NCBI GenBank assembly: GCA_004172935.1 | Contig: SDZD01000050.1 | Coordinates: 1-49,291 of the forward strand | Length of the DNA: 49,291 nt | From: a bacterium | GTDB lineage: Bacteria > Armatimonadota > Abditibacteriia > Abditibacteriales > Abditibacteriaceae | Direction of reading: 5' to 3' | Shown: positions 8,876 through 16,577 of the stretch, piece by piece | How positions within the stretch are numbered: the stretch's first letter is position 1 | Layout: each line of letters opens with the position of its first letter | Made by a program: the position numbers and the translations under genes | The notes under the pieces: model-generated | What the model was told of the DNA's origin: nothing | What the model saw: only the letters and a program-made list of their open reading frames with translations | Database searches by the model: none

Positions 8876-8913
8876 CTCTGCGTCTCCGCGCCTCTGTGGT
8901 TAAAAATCTATTC
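8876..8913 (+). repeat. Dispersed CTCTGTG-family repeat, copy 2
   Basis: CTCTGCGTCTCCGCGCCTCT followed by GTGGTTAAAAATCTATTCCC. It shares its last 18 nt with the 5538 copy. Confidence 0.7.
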
Positions 8914-9011
8914 CCATCCCGCCCCTTTCTCCTTTCCCGGTTTTCCCATCCCATTGCCACTGGTTGACTTTTTCTCGCTCTATGTCGTAAATTGATTTCG
9001 TCAAAAAGGCC

Positions 9012-9166
9012 GGTTTGGTTTAGGTAAGCCCAAACCCTTCCCCATTCGGGAAGCTCTGCTCCTTGGCACGCCCTCTGGGGCTGCCTTGAGAACCCTCGAC
9101 GCTAACCCGCGCTCACGCGCATGGGTTCGTCCGAGTGGTTGCCTTAACACTGCCCGCGATGAACCC
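9012..9166. other. Run of five small hairpins, candidate structured RNA
   Basis: Between AT-rich flanks lie GGTTTGG/CCAAACC (9012-9036), CTTCCC/GGGAAG (9037-9053), a bulged stem GGCA-GCCC/GGGC-TGCC (9065-9085), AACCC/GGGTT (9104-9127) and GGGTTC/GAACCC (9123-9166). The last two share GGGTT and are mutually exclusive. No known RNA family is recognised; strand unknown. It ends 20 nt before the 9187 gene, so it could be its leader. Confidence 0.25.
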
Positions 9167-9186
9167 ACTTAATCATAGGTCATCCG

Positions 9187-9507
9187 GTGCAAACACACTC
9201 CACACGCATTTCGCTTTTCAAAAAGGCACAGGGGGTAACGACTCCCCAACAATCCCTCGACGCCACAGCGGCCCACGTCGATAGCCACATCGAAGCCATC
9301 CGCCACACGCTGCGCGTCGTTCTCGAAGATTTGATGGAGGCCGAAGTGGCGCCCACCAACCTCGAAACCCTTATTGCCGCTCTGCTGTGCAACGGCGTCA
9401 CGGCGCAGGAAATCGCCTTCCTCTTCGCCGAATCCAGTCCCATACTGACCCCCGCCCCTCATGTCAGCACGACCTTATTTCATCGGGAGAATCTGACGTT
9501 GGCCTGA
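9187..9507 (+). CDS. Small hypothetical protein
   Basis: A 106-aa protein beginning with GTG; AGGT lies 6 nt upstream. It is probably largely helical (SHIEAIRHTLRVVLEDLMEA, then LETLIAALLCNGVTAQEIAF). There is no signal peptide, membrane segment or recognised motif. Its stop is 24 nt before the pentapeptide-repeat gene at 9532, so the two may form an operon. The upstream hairpin-rich region may be its leader. The coding frame has the same GC-rich third-position look as the next gene, which supports it being real, but no family can be named. Confidence 0.55.
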   Translation: MQTHSTRISLFKKAQGVTTPQQSLDATAAHVDSHIEAIRHTLRVVLEDLMEAEVAPTNLETLIAALLCNGVTAQEIAFLFAESSPILTPAPHVSTTLFHRENLTLA

Positions 9508-9531
9508 ATCGGGCAACGCAAATAACCAATC

Positions 9532-10230
9532 ATGGCCACCAGCCCCAAAAAGCGCGCGACGGCGCCCAAGGCTCATCCCAGCGAACTCATTCGCGCCCCT
9601 CAACTGCCCCGCCAAATCGACGACGGCTACGGCGATGCCCTGCATCGCCGCGACATCGCCTACAAAGCCGCCTTCTCCAAAATCGTCGTCCGAGGCGCCA
9701 ACCTATCGGCCACCAGCGCCGAAAAGGTCGCTTTCGATGTCGTCCTCTTCGATGGGGTCGAGCTTTCCGATACCAACTTCGACGAACTCGACCTCACCGA
9801 TTCGCGCCTCGAAACCTGCGCCATCTCCAACGCCCTGTGGCACAAATCCAGCCTCAACCGCGTCGAAATCGTAGGAAGTCGTGGTCAGGGCTTGCAACTC
9901 AACGAATCGTTCCTACGCCACGTCGTCTTCGATAATTGCAGCCTCGCCTACGCCCAGTTCCGAGTCGCCCGCTTCGAACACGTCAAATTCGTCAACTGCA
10001 ACCTGCGCGGCGCCGACTTCTCGCAAGCCGACCTACGCGGCGTCGCTTTCACTGATTGCGAACTGCGCGAAGCCGATTTCTCCTACAGCAAACTCGAAGG
10101 CACCGACCTGCGCACTTCCACGCTCGACAACATCCGAGTCGGCGCCGAAAGCCTCAAAGGCGTCATAGTCGAACCCATGCAAGCCGCCTACCTCTGCAAA
10201 ATCATGGGCCTGGATGTCCGCTGGGAATAG
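9532..10230 (+). CDS. Pentapeptide repeat protein
   Basis: A 232-aa protein. From about residue 60 onward it shows A(D/N)LXX-type pentapeptide repeats, for example LSDTNFDELDLTDSRLE, FVNCNLRGADFSQADLRGVA and LREADFSYSKLEGTDLR. Such repeats fold as a right-handed quadrilateral beta-helix. Family members include gyrase-protecting proteins, but most have unknown roles, and nothing here points to gyrase. There is no signal peptide, so it is probably cytoplasmic. The basic N-terminal 25 residues (SPKKRATAPKAHPSEL) are outside the repeat. It follows the 9187 gene at 24 nt. Confidence 0.85.
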   Translation: MATSPKKRATAPKAHPSELIRAPQLPRQIDDGYGDALHRRDIAYKAAFSKIVVRGANLSATSAEKVAFDVVLFDGVELSDTNFDELDLTDSRLETCAISNALWHKSSLNRVEIVGSRGQGLQLNESFLRHVVFDNCSLAYAQFRVARFEHVKFVNCNLRGADFSQADLRGVAFTDCELREADFSYSKLEGTDLRTSTLDNIRVGAESLKGVIVEPMQAAYLCKIMGLDVRWE

Positions 10231-10244
10231 AAATGGAAGGATAT

Positions 10245-10270
10245 TTTTAAACACAGAGAACACAGAGGGG
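10245..10270 (-). repeat. Dispersed CTCTGTG-family repeat, copy 3 (inverted)
   Basis: TTTTTAAACACAGAGAACAC followed by AGAGGGG is the reverse complement of the family; it lies in the short gap before the 10288 gene. Confidence 0.6.
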
Positions 10271-10287
10271 TTTGAAAAGGGGATTTT

Positions 10288-10770
10288 ATGCACGATTTTA
10301 CGCGGGCGGAGGGGTTAGTTGCTGAGATTGAGCGAGTGTTTGCGGATACGAGGGGCAGTAGTTTGGATGAGGTTGTGCCTTATTTACTGGCGGACGATTG
10401 GGAGGGCAGGGAAGTACAGGCGGCGTTTGCGGGCAAGACATGGGCGGATATTTCTCTGGATTTGCTGATTCGGAACAACGTGTACCTGTTGTTTCTTTCG
10501 GAGGAGGCACAACTGCTTTTTCTGCCGGGGTTGATGGTGGCATCGTTGAGTGTTCATGGGGTTTATGAGGTTGCTCCGCCGTTGATGCGCGCGTTTTCGC
10601 CTCGGCCTTATGGGCAATTGGTGGGCGGCATGGAAACGGAGTTGGAGAGAGATAAATGTGCCGCTGTGTATCAATATGTGCGGTTTCTGGCGGATGAGTT
10701 CGCGGACGTATTCAATGATGAAGCACACATCGAATTGACTGTGGGGTACTGGAGAGGACGCTGTGAGTGA
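10288..10770 (+). CDS. Hypothetical cytoplasmic protein (possibly DUF6714-like)
   Basis: A 160-aa protein with no signal peptide. The central segment VYLLFLSEEAQLLFLPGLMV resembles the conserved core of DUF6714-type proteins, small proteins often found near polymorphic toxin or immunity genes, but the match is weak and from memory. The ATG is preceded by AAGGGG at good spacing. The C-terminus is rich in acidic residues (LADEFADVFNDEAHIEL). No toxin gene is adjacent. Base composition differs from the preceding genes: it is more G/T-rich on the coding strand, which could hint at a different origin. Confidence 0.55.
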   Translation: MHDFTRAEGLVAEIERVFADTRGSSLDEVVPYLLADDWEGREVQAAFAGKTWADISLDLLIRNNVYLLFLSEEAQLLFLPGLMVASLSVHGVYEVAPPLMRAFSPRPYGQLVGGMETELERDKCAAVYQYVRFLADEFADVFNDEAHIELTVGYWRGRCE

Positions 10771-10856
10771 GTCCTGGCAATGGCGCATATTCCTACAACC
10801 GATTCCTACAACCGAGTTCAGGGATTTTCTCGTGCTAACTCCTCTCTAATCTAAAA

Positions 10857-10902
10857 TTCTCTGTGCTTCTCAAGCTCCTTTGTGCCCTCTGTGTTTAATT
10901 TG
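10857..10902 (+). repeat. Dispersed CTCTGTG-family repeat, copy 4
   Basis: CTCTGTGCTTCTCAAGCTCC, then TTTGTGCCCTCTGTGTTTAA, in the gap between two convergent genes. Confidence 0.65.
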
Positions 10903-10947
10903 CCCCTTTCGCGTCTTTGCGAGAACCACCGGAAAGTCGGAGCCTCG

Positions 10948-11889
10948 CTACAAATACTCCTCCTGCAATGTCCCCAACGCTGACTCCATTTGCGGCCACA
11001 AATCGGGATGTCCTGAAAACTGCTCGATCATTGCCATATACCACTTCTCATCAAATTCTTCTCGAATCGCCACCTGTAGCGCTGCTACATTCTCGGCGGG
11101 AATCAAAATCGTACTCAGCCCCGAAACACCCAAACCGCCAAAAATCTCCCGAAAATTCACCAGTGCCGAGTTCGAGTCGCCCTGTTCAAAAGCGGGCCGC
11201 ACCTTTAGCAACCAAAAGATGAAATGAGACCGCCAATAAACATCCTCAATTTCCAGCACCGAGTGCAGCCAGCCTCGCAATGCCGAGGGCGCCACATTAC
11301 CCCATGTCAGCAACAACGAAAGCGAGATGTCGGGTTTAAGTCCCGCTTGGCCCCATGACGTTCTCCACTCCTGATTCTCATGAAGCGCGATATTGCGCCC
11401 CCGATTCCAAAAATGACCGCTCATCACCCACGGCGATAACACCGCCACGAAATCGTTTTTATAACTGATGACGTACTCATTGGCGCTAGAGCGACACAAC
11501 GCCAAAAATCCTTCACACAGAGCGCTGTACCAGCTCACTGACCTGACTCCCCACATATCCCTCTTCATAAACCGCTCCAAACCTAACACGCGAGGCATCA
11601 GGTAGGCATACCAAGGCGCCCAATCGGTCATTTCAGGAAAACACATCATGCCCGAAATCAGTTCGTCAAGAGCCGCCCCCAAATACTCATCCGATACCGC
11701 ATCAATACCCCCCGCGTTGAGTTCGTCGTACAAATAGCGCGTCTCACCCATAAACCATGCTTCGCCCAGAGGAACGCGCGGCTTCCCAAAACGCACCATC
11801 AACTCGCGAAGCCGAGACGAGTCCGGCCCCACGCCGGGCTTCCACACCATCTCCTCCAAATAAGTCGGCTCGTCTTTCTTCTTCGCCAT
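10948..11889 (-). CDS. Hypothetical protein
   Basis: A 313-aa soluble protein with no signal peptide or clear membrane helix. It is rich in aromatic residues, with many Trp (for example MTDWAPWYAYLMPRVLG, VRSVSWYSALCEGFLALC, VYWRSHFIFWLLKVRP). The N-terminus is lysine-rich (MAKKKDEPTY). No family is recognised and no catalytic motif stands out. The predicted mostly helical pattern would fit a repeat-type scaffold or an immunity-like protein, which is only a guess. Its start codon is 66 bp from the divergent RHH-like gene at 11956, and the intervening sequence holds the CRISPR-repeat-like element. Confidence 0.6.
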   Translation of the reverse strand: MAKKKDEPTYLEEMVWKPGVGPDSSRLRELMVRFGKPRVPLGEAWFMGETRYLYDELNAGGIDAVSDEYLGAALDELISGMMCFPEMTDWAPWYAYLMPRVLGLERFMKRDMWGVRSVSWYSALCEGFLALCRSSANEYVISYKNDFVAVLSPWVMSGHFWNRGRNIALHENQEWRTSWGQAGLKPDISLSLLLTWGNVAPSALRGWLHSVLEIEDVYWRSHFIFWLLKVRPAFEQGDSNSALVNFREIFGGLGVSGLSTILIPAENVAALQVAIREEFDEKWYMAMIEQFSGHPDLWPQMESALGTLQEEYL

Positions 11890-11928
11890 GATTCCCGCTC
11901 CCTATCCACCCATTTTACGCCATGCCTC

Positions 11929-11957
11929 TATTGAATCAAGCCCTCTGGGATTGAAAT
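11929..11957 (+). repeat. Solitary CRISPR-repeat-like sequence
   Basis: Aligned without gaps to the terminal array repeat (714-742), 23 of 29 positions match, including the last 14 nt, TCTGGGATTGAAAT, exactly. It shares the degenerate C (TCTGGG) and final T that mark the terminal repeat. It overlaps the ATG (11956) of the next gene. No second good repeat is present, so it is not an array. Confidence 0.55.
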
Positions 11958-12138
11958 GCTGACGGTTATCTATGCGTCCGTTCTCGAACGACCTTTTAAG
12001 GTTAGAGACACATCACTACCGGCGGATGTAGAAGAAGAAGTTCGGGCCGAGGCCAACGAACGAGGCATGTCGGTCGAAGAATTAGCCGCGTTCGGCGTGC
12101 TGGCTCTCAGGCTTCACGCCGAGCCTTTGGATAATTAA
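11956..12138 (+). CDS. Small RHH/antitoxin-like protein
   Basis: A 60-aa protein. The segment SLPADVEEEVRAEANERGMS followed by VEELAAFGVLALRL has the look of a ribbon-helix-helix DNA-binding fold: a short strand, then two helices with the turn at ERGMS, as in CopG/VapB-type antitoxins. No toxin partner lies next to it: downstream is a convergent secreted protein. Its ATG overlaps a CRISPR-repeat-like sequence, whose GGGA lies 5 nt before the start and may serve as the Shine-Dalgarno sequence. Alternatively, the true start may differ. RHH assignment moderate. Confidence 0.55.
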   Translation: MLTVIYASVLERPFKVRDTSLPADVEEEVRAEANERGMSVEELAAFGVLALRLHAEPLDN

Positions 12139-12219
12139 TTCAGCATGTGGGGCGCGTCAATCGCTCGGTCGTTTCTATGCCCACGGGTGAGGGCAAAACA
12201 AAGGCGCTACTCCGATGGG

Positions 12220-12729
12220 TTATCTCTCTATTTTGCGATGAGGCGCTGGCGCATCTGGTTTTTCTTGAGTCAGAAAGAACTGGTCTATACGCACACCCGC
12301 TTCATGATAAAAGAGAGTGAGAGTGTTTTCGCCCGTTTTAAGAGTGACGTGAGCTTTGCCACCAACCCAGTGCCACTGATTGTAAGTACCGTCTTCTCCC
12401 ATCATTTTGTCGCCCCCTTCGTTGACCGACACCTTGAGCGAGTTGCCCTGGTCGGGCGTCCAAAAAGTGCGCGCCCATAGATAATAGCCCCCCGCCTTTT
12501 TGACATTGAATTTGTAGATGACCCTACCTAGCCGCTTGGCCTTATTCTCGTCCCAGGGAATTAGCAGGTAGGCGCCACCAGAGGCTTGCCCGCTTTTGGT
12601 GACGACTTTCTCGAACACTGGCTGAAGATCAACGGGGTTTTCAGCCTCAATGAGGATTTTCGTGTCGTTGGCCCGGCCCCTTGGAGCCAGGAGCGCCAGA
12701 AAGCCGAGTAGAAAGAGGCAACATTTCAT
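12220..12729 (-). CDS. Secreted carbohydrate-binding-like protein
   Basis: A 169-aa protein using the ATG at 12729 (a start 15 codons upstream is less likely because the signal peptide begins MKCCLFLLGFLALLAPRGRA). The mature part (ILIEAENPVDLQPVF ... GGAYLLIPWD ... YYLWARTFW ... WHWVGGKAHVTLKTGENTL) resembles the jelly-roll CBM6/CBM35-like modules, where EAE near the N-terminus and a W in the ligand site are typical. It has no catalytic domain, so it may bind a glycan at the cell surface. It is convergent with the RHH-like gene. Confidence 0.6.
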   Translation of the reverse strand: MKCCLFLLGFLALLAPRGRANDTKILIEAENPVDLQPVFEKVVTKSGQASGGAYLLIPWDENKAKRLGRVIYKFNVKKAGGYYLWARTFWTPDQGNSLKVSVNEGGDKMMGEDGTYNQWHWVGGKAHVTLKTGENTLTLFYHEAGVRIDQFFLTQEKPDAPAPHRKIER

Positions 12730-13069
12730 GGCAGCTTTAGACACTAGGAAAATGGGGTGTTGCGGCAGAACCACCGGGTAACAAGCGCGTGAGAGGACTG
12801 TCTATAGTAAGTGCGGTTGAGGGATGCCACAACGCCGTCCCGCCGAAGCCATGAAACAACTCTTTCCCACCAGTCCGCCGCGAACGACTCGCCGATCCCC
12901 AAAAAATCTGGTGAACCAACTCCCACATTAGGTGGTATAGCCATCTAGCGGCGGCTAAAATCCACCGAATCCCCCCTCTGTACACTCTCTCACCAGCAAC
13001 AACACCCTTCTCTAAAACCCTCTGTGCTTCTTATGTTCCTCTGTGCTCTCTGTGTTTAAAAATATCCTC
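12730..13069. other. 340-bp non-coding stretch
   Basis: No credible gene. The only recognisable item is a CTCTGTG-family repeat at 13016-13066, 3 nt before the kinase stop codon on the opposite strand. Confidence 0.5.
13016..13066 (+). repeat. Dispersed CTCTGTG-family repeat, copy 5
   Basis: Three units of CTCTGTG (CTCTGTGCTTC, CTCTGTGCTCTC, TGTGTTTAAAAATATCC). It lies at the 3' end of the minus-strand kinase gene. Confidence 0.7.
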
Positions 13070-15514
13070 TTAGGCCAAGGGGACGCGCGCGAATAGAGTG
13101 GTGCCGTCACCGGGTATTGATTCGATGTCGAGGGTGCCGCCTACTAGCGACAGGCGTTCCTGCATTCCCAGAACTCCCAGTCGTCCGGTGTTGAGTTCGG
13201 TGTCAAAGCCGCGACCATTGTCCTCGATGATCATGTTGATAACCGTGTCGCTCTGCTCCAAATGCGCGCTCACCATGCTGGCCTCGGCGTGTCGCGCGAC
13301 GTTGGTGAGTGCTTCCTGCACCACGCGATACAGCGCGATTTCGACTTCGGCGCTGGGGCGAGCCTCCCAGTTCACGGCGCGGAAATCGACTTCTATGCCC
13401 GTTCGTTCGCTCCAATCGCGGGTGTACTGGTCGAGCGCGGCTTCCAAACCGAGAGCATCGAGTTCGGCGGGGCGTAGTTCCCATGCCTGGCGGTGTCCGG
13501 CTTTCATTAGGCCATCGACCAATGCGCGCAGGTTATTCAGTTGCGGCACGTCGCTTTGACGCTTGCCGCCGGTAATCTCCCCGATTTGCATTTCCAGCGC
13601 CTGTAAGCCCAGCATTACAGCTGTCAAATGTTGGCCGAGGTTGTCATGCAACTCGCGCGAAATGCGGCCCCGCTCTTCTTCCTGCGTGTTCACGATGCGC
13701 CGTATCAACGCAGTGCGCCCCGCTTCGGCGCGGCGGCGTTGCTCGACTTCGGCGCTTACCCGGCCCAGTGCCTGTGCCAACTCGCGGGTGCGCTCCTCGA
13801 CCCGCGTTTCCAGCTCCTCGTGCGAACGGCGCAAGAGTTCCTGCGCTTCGTGAGTGGCGGTGATGTCGAATAGCACGCTGATGACGCGCAGCGGTTTGCC
13901 GTCATGCCATTCCACCACGCGCCCGCTCTCGCGAATACGGCGCACCGTTTCGTCGGGCCACACCACGCGGTACTCTTCGGTATGTTCGCCGCGCTCCTCG
14001 ATGCCTTGCTTTAGCTCGCGCAGCAACTTATCCAAATCATCGGGGTGGATATAGCTGCTTGCCTCGGCGATATTCACCTGACGATCCTGGGGATACAGGC
14101 CGAACATGCGAAAGCGCACATCGTTCCAATGCATGTCGCCGCTGGGATAGTTCCAGTCGCATGTGCCAATTTCTCCCGCCTCTACTGCCAGACGCAAGCG
14201 TTCTTCCGACTCGCTTAGCTCGGCCTCGATTTGTTTTCGCGCGTTGATGTCGAGAAAATAGACCGATAATCCGCCCTGGCCATCGGGGTAGATATTGACC
14301 TCGACCCAATGCCCGTGGATGGGCGACACCGTTTCAAAATGCAGCGCCTGTCTTTCCTGCATCGCCCGCAGGTGCATGTTGTAGGCTTCGTTACCCTGTG
14401 TCTGTGGGAACTCGGTCCAGATGTGCTTGCCCAGCAACGACTCGCCCGATTTCCCCCACCATTCCTCGGCCTTCTTGTTGATGTAGGTGAAGCGAAACTC
14501 GGAGTCCACCGCATAGAACGCATCATTGATACTTTCCAGAATCTCGACCGTCCGTTGGTGAGATGCCATCAGGTCATCGGCGACCCGTTTACTCTCCGTC
14601 AGGTCGCGCATGATTTTGACGAAACCAATGATGGGGCCAGTGCCGTCGTCCTCGCGCAGTGGCATAACGAGGCCCGAACCATAGAAACGTGAACCATCCT
14701 TGCGCAAATGCCAGCGCTCGTTTTCGGCGCGTCCCTCTTCAAGCGCCTTCTCCATTTCTTCGACGGGGGCGCCTTGCTCCTGGTCTTCGGGCACAAACAG
14801 GATTTGCCCCTGCTTCCCCAGAATTTCTTTCTCACTGTAGCCAAACATGGCTTCAGCCCCCGTATTCCAGCTGCTGACGCTCAATTGCGGGTTGAGGGTG
14901 AAAATCGCGTAATCTTTGGCGCTTTCCACGATGAGCTTCATGCGCTGTTCGGTGTGTCGCTGCGCCAACTCTGTTTCCTTGCTCTTTGAAATATCGACGA
15001 AGGCGATTACCACGGCGTCGTTGTTGCCGCGCGCCGAATGATAGGGCGAAAGGCGCGCTAAAAACCAGCGGCTGTCTTCGCTCATCATTTCGCGTTCGAC
15101 CTCCACCCGCTCTTGCATGACCTTGCCCACAGCCCCCAGTAGTTCTTCGTTGCGAAACCCGAATTGGTCTTGCAAGGCCGCGAACGGCTGCCCTATATCG
15201 CTGGGATGCAAACGGAATAGTTTCTGGGCGCGCGGAGTGTATTTTTGCAATCGCCCCTCCCCGTCGAGCAGCACCAGCATAATGTCGGCAGACGCCAGCA
15301 ACGCCTCCCAGTGGACATCGACTTGACCGCTCCCCTCGACTTCATTGCCCAACTCCTCGATCTGCGCCATCAATTCCGCGTTCAGCGCGCGCAGTTGGTG
15401 ATTCACGGCCCGTAGCTCTTCGCACGAAACCACGAGTTCCTCGACCTGGGGAATTCGTTCGTTTAGCGATTGTGGGCTGACATTCTCTGGCCCATCAGGA
15501 AATGCAAAAAACAA
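13070..15514 (-). CDS. Multi-PAS sensor histidine kinase (HisKA_3 type)
   Basis: An 814-aa protein with no membrane segment, so probably cytosolic. Order: coiled coil (about 20-60; LRAVNHQLRALNAELMAQIE); a PAS domain resembling the PAS_10 unit of CheB/CheR-type proteins (about 65-185); three further PAS domains (about 190-310, 315-430, 433-560; one contains YIHPDDLDKLL); a coiled coil; HisKA_3 with phospho-acceptor His623 in RISRELHDNLGQHL; and HATPase_c with N box QEALTNVARHA and EDNGRGFD. HisKA_3 kinases usually pair with NarL-type regulators, but none is adjacent. The start is a TTG at 15514, with AGGG upstream; a different start is possible. Likely senses a small ligand or redox cue. Confidence 0.9.
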   Translation of the reverse strand: MFFAFPDGPENVSPQSLNERIPQVEELVVSCEELRAVNHQLRALNAELMAQIEELGNEVEGSGQVDVHWEALLASADIMLVLLDGEGRLQKYTPRAQKLFRLHPSDIGQPFAALQDQFGFRNEELLGAVGKVMQERVEVEREMMSEDSRWFLARLSPYHSARGNNDAVVIAFVDISKSKETELAQRHTEQRMKLIVESAKDYAIFTLNPQLSVSSWNTGAEAMFGYSEKEILGKQGQILFVPEDQEQGAPVEEMEKALEEGRAENERWHLRKDGSRFYGSGLVMPLREDDGTGPIIGFVKIMRDLTESKRVADDLMASHQRTVEILESINDAFYAVDSEFRFTYINKKAEEWWGKSGESLLGKHIWTEFPQTQGNEAYNMHLRAMQERQALHFETVSPIHGHWVEVNIYPDGQGGLSVYFLDINARKQIEAELSESEERLRLAVEAGEIGTCDWNYPSGDMHWNDVRFRMFGLYPQDRQVNIAEASSYIHPDDLDKLLRELKQGIEERGEHTEEYRVVWPDETVRRIRESGRVVEWHDGKPLRVISVLFDITATHEAQELLRRSHEELETRVEERTRELAQALGRVSAEVEQRRRAEAGRTALIRRIVNTQEEERGRISRELHDNLGQHLTAVMLGLQALEMQIGEITGGKRQSDVPQLNNLRALVDGLMKAGHRQAWELRPAELDALGLEAALDQYTRDWSERTGIEVDFRAVNWEARPSAEVEIALYRVVQEALTNVARHAEASMVSAHLEQSDTVINMIIEDNGRGFDTELNTGRLGVLGMQERLSLVGGTLDIESIPGDGTTLFARVPLA

Positions 15515-15676
15515 GAGACTGACCCTGTATGCAATTGCTTTTCCGTAGCGCGCGCATTAGTAAAGAAATTTACATTGATTTTTCTTAATGCTGTCAGGAT
15601 TATCCATAATCCGTGTAAGAAATCTTCAACTAATGCCAACTAAGTTACTTGAATTTCTCAAAAAAGAGAAATGGAA

Positions 15677-16207
15677 TTATAAATTTGTTTGCTTTTCTTC
15701 AGGGCGAAGGGCGCGGTCCATGCCGGGTCGCATTTGCGAATTCTGCCACATCCAACGGAAGATTTCGATGGCTGGGGCTGTGGCGGTAATTCCTAAAATC
15801 GCTCCCGCTCCCAGACAAATTGCGGTGTCTGCTGTTGCGGTTGCGAAGCCCGGTGCCAGAGAGGTGAAGTCAAAGGGGGTGGCATTCAAAAAACCGTATA
15901 TGATCCACAGGATATGGAAAGTAAGCGCGGGTAGCAGTGACGAACTCAGTATTTGCACGAAATGTTTGCCAACCGAGTGCTTGTTGCCCTCTCTAGCGCG
16001 GGCAGCATAAGCGGCCCCAAGGCAAAGTGGCACCAGAAAAATGAGCGAAATGAAGAGGACCAGCGAACCTACAATCGCTATGCCTGTGTCGACATTATTC
16101 GCCCATGACGGCTTGACGCGCCTGAACCATTGGCCGAAGCAATAACTCGCTACCCCAAAGCCGATTGTCATCACCAACCCGATAAGGAAAGAGAACAGAT
16201 ATTGCAT
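15677..16207 (-). CDS. Hypothetical membrane protein
   Basis: A 176-aa protein with four likely transmembrane helices: LFSFLIGLVMTIGFGVASYC, IAIVGSLVLFISLIFLVPLC, LLPALTFHILWIIYGFL and TAICLGAGAILGITATAPAI. The loop at about 75-85 is basic (AARAREGNKH), favouring an inside location, and the tail is charged (MDRALRPEEKQTNL). No family is recognised. It stands alone between the multi-PAS kinase and an intergenic repeat region. No Shine-Dalgarno sequence is evident. Confidence 0.65.
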   Translation of the reverse strand: MQYLFSFLIGLVMTIGFGVASYCFGQWFRRVKPSWANNVDTGIAIVGSLVLFISLIFLVPLCLGAAYAARAREGNKHSVGKHFVQILSSSLLPALTFHILWIIYGFLNATPFDFTSLAPGFATATADTAICLGAGAILGITATAPAIEIFRWMWQNSQMRPGMDRALRPEEKQTNL

Positions 16208-16342
16208 CTATATTGAGGGTTTCCGTTAGGAGTTAGTGTCCCTTATCGCTTGTGCGGGTTCATTAGCCGCAGAGCTGTTGACCTTTGACATCCTAACTCA
16301 TCAGTAGAAACCCACCTGATTTTAGTGTCTGCTCCCTTGTAG

Positions 16343-16363
16343 GGGCGAACCTTGTGTTCGCCC
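16343..16363. repeat. MITE-like GGGCGAAC element, copy 1 core
   Basis: GGGCGAAC, 5-nt loop CTTGT, GTTCGCCC: an 8-bp stem. The full repeated unit appears to span about 16273-16440, including a CACCAAATCTCAATAGCC flank that recurs near copies 3 and 4. Confidence 0.7.
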
Positions 16364-16513
16364 TCAAACAGCTCCTTATTACTAATGCATCTGCCCACCA
16401 AATCTCAATAGCCTGACTCAATCGCGCCCTGCTGTGTCCGCGTGGTGAAGGCTGAGAATCGCGGGCGGTTGATATTTGAAATCCTAATCCGTTAATGACA
16501 AAGAACTGTTTGA

Positions 16514-16534
16514 GGGCGAACACAAGGTTCGCCC
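16514..16534. repeat. MITE-like GGGCGAAC element, copy 2 core (inverted)
   Basis: GGGCGAAC, ACAAG, GTTCGCCC: the reverse complement of copy 1. AATCCGTTAATGACAAAGAA precedes it. Confidence 0.7.
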
Positions 16535-16577
16535 CTACAGGGGAGCAACAACTGAAATTAGGGGGCAATCCGAAAAT

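Larger units (their letters stand above)
8467..9186. other. 720-bp non-coding stretch
   Basis: No credible gene. It holds a cluster of TTGATTAATCAA-like motifs (8641-8737), a CTCTGTG-family repeat (8876-8913) and a GC-rich string of small hairpins (9012-9166). Each is listed separately. Confidence 0.6.
16208..16577. other. 370-bp non-coding stretch with two inverted MITE-like copies
   Basis: Contains two copies of the GGGCGAAC element in opposite orientation (cores at 16343-16363 and 16514-16534). A shared flank (CTTTGACATCCTAA / ATTTGAAATCCTAA) lies near 16278 and 16469. No gene seen. Confidence 0.65.

Noticed and set aside
11983..12009. Second CRISPR-repeat-like match after the orphan element
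   Set aside because: It needs a 3-nt insertion and agrees only in short blocks (TCGAA, CCTTTT, GG, TT); it lies inside a coding frame and is not strong enough to call a repeat.
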